This document shows, in pieces, positions 5,866-8,291 of a DNA stretch of 8,291 nucleotides (positions are counted from its first letter, which is position 1; each line of letters opens with the position of its first letter). Source of the stretch: Clostridiales bacterium. Its GTDB lineage: Bacteria; Bacillota; Clostridia; Lachnospirales; Lachnospiraceae. A program made the translations under genes and the position numbers. Below the pieces are notes generated by a model, which was not told the DNA's origin, did no database searches, and saw only the letters and a list, made by a program, of their open reading frames with translations. The DNA lies in the NCBI GenBank assembly GCA_003343625.1, contig QAKV01000009.1, positions 1 through 8,291 on the forward strand, given 5' to 3'.

Positions 5866-6654
5866 ATGCATGCAATTCATTTTCGTATAAAAATGCTTTT
5901 TAAATATAAAGATCTGATTTCCCAACTAGTGATACGGGATTTAAAGTTAAAATATCGGCGTAGTTTTTTGGGATACGTATGGAGCATTTTGAATCCTCTT
6001 CTGATCATGATTGTCATGACTGTAGTTTTCTCAACTATGTTCAGCCGAAATATTGAAAACTTTCCAGTTTATCTTTTGGCCGGCCGCACTATATTTGAAT
6101 TTGTTACAGGCAGCACAACACAAGCCATGCATTCTGTTACAGCAAACAGTGCTTTATTAAAAAAGGCATATGTTCCCAAGTATATTTTTACATTGTCCAA
6201 AATTACAAGTGCTTTGATTGACATGGTTTTTTCCCTGGGAGCACTGATTATCGTGATGGTAGCGACGCATGCGAAGGTAACCATATATATTGTATTTTTC
6301 CCAATCGTCTTAGTACAGGTTTATCTCTTCAGCCTTGGGTTGGGATTCTTTCTTGCACAGGCAAATGTTTTTTTCCGGGATATTCAATACATTTATAAAG
6401 CTGTTGTGACTGCATGGATGTACTTGACACCGATTTTTTATCCAATTGAATCGCTGCCGGAAAAAATACAATATATCATTACCAGGTTTAATCCTTTGTA
6501 TTATTATGTAGCTCAATTTCGTGACGTTATTTATGTTGGACAGCTTCCTGAAGTAAGGCTTTTTTGGGGAGGATGGGTCATGGCCATTCTTATGCTGCTC
6601 TTTGGGTTATGGACATTTCAGAAAAACAAAGACAAGTTTATTCTATATATTTAG
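5866..6654 (+). CDS. ABC-2 type polysaccharide exporter permease (Wzm/TagG-like)
   Basis: This 262-residue membrane protein is the transmembrane subunit of a glycan ABC exporter. The N-terminal interfacial segment includes LVIRDLKLKYRRSFLGYVWSI (split at residues 21-30 and 30-41), the family hallmark before the first membrane helix (about 40-59). Further hydrophobic segments lie near 65-85, 110-132, 138-165, 176-195 and 232-250, consistent with six helices. FFRDIQYI (about 170-177), LTPIFYP (about 189-195) and NPLYYYVAQFRDVIYVG (about 212-228) are conserved in Wzm, TagG and RfbA-type permeases. The length is normal. TGAGG lies 5 nt before the ATG. The ATPase partner starts 15 nt after its stop. 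The gene would move a lipid-linked glycan made by the upstream transferases across the cytoplasmic membrane. The role is inferred from family and context. Confidence 0.92.
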   Translation: MHAIHFRIKMLFKYKDLISQLVIRDLKLKYRRSFLGYVWSILNPLLIMIVMTVVFSTMFSRNIENFPVYLLAGRTIFEFVTGSTTQAMHSVTANSALLKKAYVPKYIFTLSKITSALIDMVFSLGALIIVMVATHAKVTIYIVFFPIVLVQVYLFSLGLGFFLAQANVFFRDIQYIYKAVVTAWMYLTPIFYPIESLPEKIQYIITRFNPLYYYVAQFRDVIYVGQLPEVRLFWGGWVMAILMLLFGLWTFQKNKDKFILYI

Positions 6655-6659
6655 ATATT

Positions 6660-6664
6660 GAGGA
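6660..6664 (+). promoter_or_regulatory. Ribosome binding site of the exporter ATPase gene
   Basis: GAGGA lies 5 nt before ATG 6670. A TTG at 6658 in the same frame overlaps this site and so cannot use it, which makes ATG 6670 the better start. Confidence 0.65.
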
Positions 6665-6669
6665 ATATA

Positions 6670-7413
6670 ATGGGCGAATATATTATTGATGCGGAACACA
6701 TTACCGTCCGCTTTAACAAAGCCAGTGAAAAGATTGATAATCTTAAAGAATACTTTATTAAGCTAGTTAAACGTCAATTGATGTTCCAGGAATTTCTGGC
6801 GCTGCAGGATGTTACGATTAAAGTAAAAAAAGGCGAAGCCTGGGGTCTGGTTGGTGTAAATGGCTCTGGAAAGTCCACATTGCTTAAAGTGATTAGCGGA
6901 ATTCTCAAGCCATATCAGGGTGAGGTGCATGTATATGGAGAAATTGCGCCGCTCATTGAACTGGGAGCTGGTTTTGATGGAAATCTTACTGCACGGGAAA
7001 ACATTTATTTAAATGGAGCAGTATTAGGACATTCAAAAAAGTTCATGGAAGAACATTTTGACCAAATTGTTGAATTTGCTGAGATTCAGGATTTTCTTGA
7101 TTCTCCGATAAAGAATTACTCTTCTGGTATGAAAGCACGATTAGGATTTGCGATCGCAACAATTGTAAACCCTGATATTTTGATAGTTGACGAAATTCTG
7201 TCAGTTGGTGATTTCTTATTCCGTCAAAAGTGTCAGAAGCGAATGAAAGAAATGCTGTCCTCAGGAACAACCCTTCTACTGGTTTCACATAACATTGATA
7301 CGGTAAAATCCATGTGTGATCATGCTTTGTGGCTGAACAAAGGAAAAGTTATTGAGCAAGGAGACGTGAAAACAGTTTGTGAGCATTATGCAGCTTTGCA
7401 GAAAAAGCTGTGA
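6670..7413 (+). CDS. ABC exporter ATPase for polysaccharide (Wzt/TagH-like, no C-terminal glycan-binding domain)
   Basis: This 247-residue nucleotide-binding subunit pairs with the permease just upstream. Visible motifs are Walker A GVNGSGKST (residues 62-70), ELGAGF (97-102) in the Q-loop region typical of Wzt proteins, TARENIYLNG (107-116), the signature YSSGM (150-154), Walker B ILIVDE (170-175), D-loop SVGD (178-181) and the switch histidine SHN (206-208). An N-terminal insert (about residues 17-42) before the core strand matches the helix-bearing extension of the Wzt/TagH group. The protein ends about 30 residues after the H-loop, so it lacks the carbohydrate-binding domain of O9a-type Wzt and the C-terminal extension of TagH. 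Recognition of a chain-terminating cap by this subunit is therefore unlikely. The length is that of a minimal KpsT/Wzt-type ATPase. The gap to the next gene is 16 nt. Confidence 0.93.
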   Translation: MGEYIIDAEHITVRFNKASEKIDNLKEYFIKLVKRQLMFQEFLALQDVTIKVKKGEAWGLVGVNGSGKSTLLKVISGILKPYQGEVHVYGEIAPLIELGAGFDGNLTARENIYLNGAVLGHSKKFMEEHFDQIVEFAEIQDFLDSPIKNYSSGMKARLGFAIATIVNPDILIVDEILSVGDFLFRQKCQKRMKEMLSSGTTLLLVSHNIDTVKSMCDHALWLNKGKVIEQGDVKTVCEHYAALQKKL

Positions 7414-7429
7414 TAAGTGAGGTTTAATC

Positions 7430-8005
7430 ATGGTAGAAAATACAATTTCAATTATAAAAGGAAATGAATGTACGGGATGCGGAGCATGCTTTAATAAATG
7501 TCCAGTACAGGCGATTCGAATGCAGGAAAATAAAGAGGGATTCCTTTTTCCTCAAATTGATGAATCTGCATGTGTTCATTGTGGGCAATGCTTAAATATT
7601 TGTCCTGTTCATAAGATTGATTATTATAATTGGGAAAACCCGGAATGTTATGCAGTTTGTGCATCTGATGAAATTCGTATGGAAAGCTCATCGGGAGGTG
7701 TTTTCACACTTGCTGCTCAATGTATTCTTGAGCAAGGCGGATATGTCTGCGGTGCGGCTTACACCGATAATTACGAAAAAGTAGAGCATATATTAATTTC
7801 TGATAAAAAGGAACTTTCCCGCTTACGCGGTTCTAAGTATGTTCAAAGTGATACCGGAAATTGCTATCAAAAAATTCTGGAGCTTTTGCAGAAAGGAAAA
7901 CTCATCCTTTTTACAGGCTGTCCATGCCAAGTCGCTGGACTGTATAAATTTCTTGGAAAAGAATACGAAAATCTGTTTACATTGGATCTGGTATGCCATG
8001 GCTGA
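7430..8005 (+). pseudogene. FrhB-like iron-sulfur protein (coenzyme F420 hydrogenase/dehydrogenase beta subunit family), truncated by an IS21-like insertion
   Basis: The remaining 191 codons show two [4Fe-4S] ferredoxin motifs, CTGCGACFNKCP (cysteines 14, 17, 20, 24) and CVHCGQCLNICP (48, 51, 54, 58). The start of the FrhB catalytic domain follows: ESSSGGVFTLAA, RGSKYVQSD, FTGCPCQVAGL and finally LDLVCHG. In the family CHG is followed by G-V/T-P-S and about 200 more residues (usual size about 370-450), so roughly half the protein is lost. The stop TGA at 8003-8005 appears to come from the end of the inserted element. GAGG lies 7 nt before ATG 7430. Such proteins are flavin/iron-sulfur redox enzymes and recur in polysaccharide loci, often next to polysaccharide pyruvyl transferases, where their exact reaction is poorly defined. 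The break in homology is seen directly; loss of function is inferred. Confidence 0.87.
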
Positions 8006-8014
8006 ATATTCTGC

Positions 8015-8029
8015 GGTGGCGGAGCCACC
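8015..8029. repeat. Short perfect inverted repeat at the IS21-like end
   Basis: GGTGGC (8015-8020) and GCCACC (8024-8029) are exact reverse complements around GGA. The repeat lies 12 bp inside the presumed element edge and shares its GAGCCAC core with other repeats in this end, so it may be part of the transposase-binding array. Confidence 0.55.
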
Positions 8030-8084
8030 CAATCTCCTGGAATAGAGCCGTGGAATCCGTTATCGAGAGCCACTCGTCCGATGG

Positions 8085-8114
8085 TGGGAGCCATGACCCG
8101 TGTCGTGGCTCCCA
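8085..8114. repeat. Nine-base perfect inverted repeat in the IS21-like end
   Basis: TGGGAGCCA (8085-8093) and TGGCTCCCA (8106-8114) are exact reverse complements with a 12-nt loop. It lies between the istB stop and the element edge. No T tract follows on either strand, so a role in transposase binding or as a weak hairpin barrier after istB is more likely than an intrinsic terminator. Confidence 0.6.
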
Positions 8115-8117
8115 GTA

Positions 8118-8141
8118 GGATGATTTAGTTTTTGATCATCC
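8118..8141. repeat. Seven-base inverted repeat over the istB stop codon
   Basis: GGATGAT (8118-8124) and ATCATCC (8135-8141) are exact reverse complements with a 10-nt loop that contains the istB stop (8127-8125). There is no following T run in the istB direction, so terminator function is not supported. Confidence 0.45.
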
Positions 8142-8291
8142 TTTTCCTTTGCCGCATTGAAACATCCCCGTCAATCCGCATGGTATAGGCAGATGGGATG
8201 ATACGGTCAAGGATGGAATCGGCAAGGGCACTGCCTCCTAATCTTTCATGCCAGCCTTCCGGCATGAACTGGGAACAGAAGATGGTGGAGG
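8125..8291 (-). CDS. istB: IstB-like ATP-binding protein of an IS21-family element, C-terminal 54 residues (5'-partial)
   Basis: Reading the minus strand inward from the right edge gives STIFCSQF, PEGWHERLGGSALADSILDR, then AYTMRIDGDVSMRQRKR and a TAA stop at 8127-8125. S-T/Q-F-C/T-S-Q with E-x-W-H and A-D-A/S-I-L-D-R is the conserved C-terminus of IstB, the AAA+ ATPase that assists the IS21 transposase IstA in target capture and transposition. The Walker A and B motifs would lie upstream, beyond the window edge. The visible part is uninterrupted, so the element may be intact outside the window. This frame was too short at the window edge to appear as a complete ORF, but its motifs are clear. 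Confidence 0.88.
   Translation of the reverse strand, partial: STIFCSQFMPEGWHERLGGSALADSILDRIIPSAYTMRIDGDVSMRQRKRMIKN

Larger units (their letters stand above)
8003..8291. mobile_element. IS21-family insertion sequence, istB-side end (partial, runs off the window)
   Basis: The segment begins where the FrhB-like gene loses homology and contains the 3' end of an istB gene pointing back toward the junction. About 120 bp of non-coding sequence precede it, as is usual for IS21 elements, whose ends carry several related repeats. Here a GAGCC(A/G) core recurs on the plus strand near 8023, 8045, 8067 and 8088, and inverted as GGCTCC near 8108. I place the left edge at 8003, where the sequence starts TGAATATT, in keeping with the TG...CA ends of this family; this may be off by a few bases. 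The target duplication and the other end are outside the window. Confidence 0.75.

Noticed and set aside
8085..8114. Intrinsic terminator downstream of istB
   Set aside because: The stem is perfect, but no T run follows in either direction and the loop is long.
1..8291. CRISPR arrays, tRNA or rRNA genes, riboswitches, phage genes
   Set aside because: No regularly spaced repeats, clover-leaf-like or conserved RNA motifs, or phage structural motifs were seen on either strand.

Overview
The window is AT-rich, has strong AGGAGG-type ribosome binding sites and tightly packed genes, and its protein families are typical of low-GC Firmicutes. The closest fit is a Clostridia/Lachnospiraceae-like gut anaerobe. 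This placement is inferred from gene content and style, not from a marker gene.

Layout. (1) Bases 1-90: the in-frame 3' part of an IS110-family transposase (plus strand), broken at about position 90. (2) Bases 85-586, minus strand: an MNT/HEPN-type nucleotidyltransferase pair. The MNT gene is intact, with a promoter and a strong ribosome binding site. The HEPN partner is cut after about 64 codons, exactly where the IS110 sequence joins. (3) Bases 587-824: a divergent intergenic region. (4) Bases 825-8002, plus strand: a compact eight-gene polysaccharide operon with gaps of 2-20 nt. It holds five family-2 (GT-A) glycosyltransferases, the permease and ATPase of a Wzm/Wzt (TagGH-like) polysaccharide ABC exporter, and an FrhB-like iron-sulfur protein. 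(5) Bases 8003-8291: the end of an IS21-family element, with the 3' end of istB on the minus strand. Its insertion truncates the FrhB-like gene.

How the genes work together (inference). The five cytoplasmic glycosyltransferases would add sugars one after another to a lipid-linked acceptor. The ABC-2 permease and its ATPase would then move the finished chain across the membrane, to become a capsule, wall-linked glycan or teichoic-acid-like polymer. The ATPase has no C-terminal carbohydrate-binding domain. The FrhB-like family is often found in polysaccharide loci with pyruvyl transferases, so glycan modification was probably encoded downstream before the IS21-like insertion. No initiating sugar-phosphate transferase, nucleotide-sugar synthesis gene, polymerase or chain-length gene is visible, so the pathway is incomplete in this window.

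The most notable points are the two mobile-element scars that bracket the locus and have each broken a gene, a tandem glycosyltransferase duplication (3903-5845), and a perfect inverted repeat over the stop codon at the junction of the glycosyltransferase and exporter genes. I see no clear evidence of a wholly new system.
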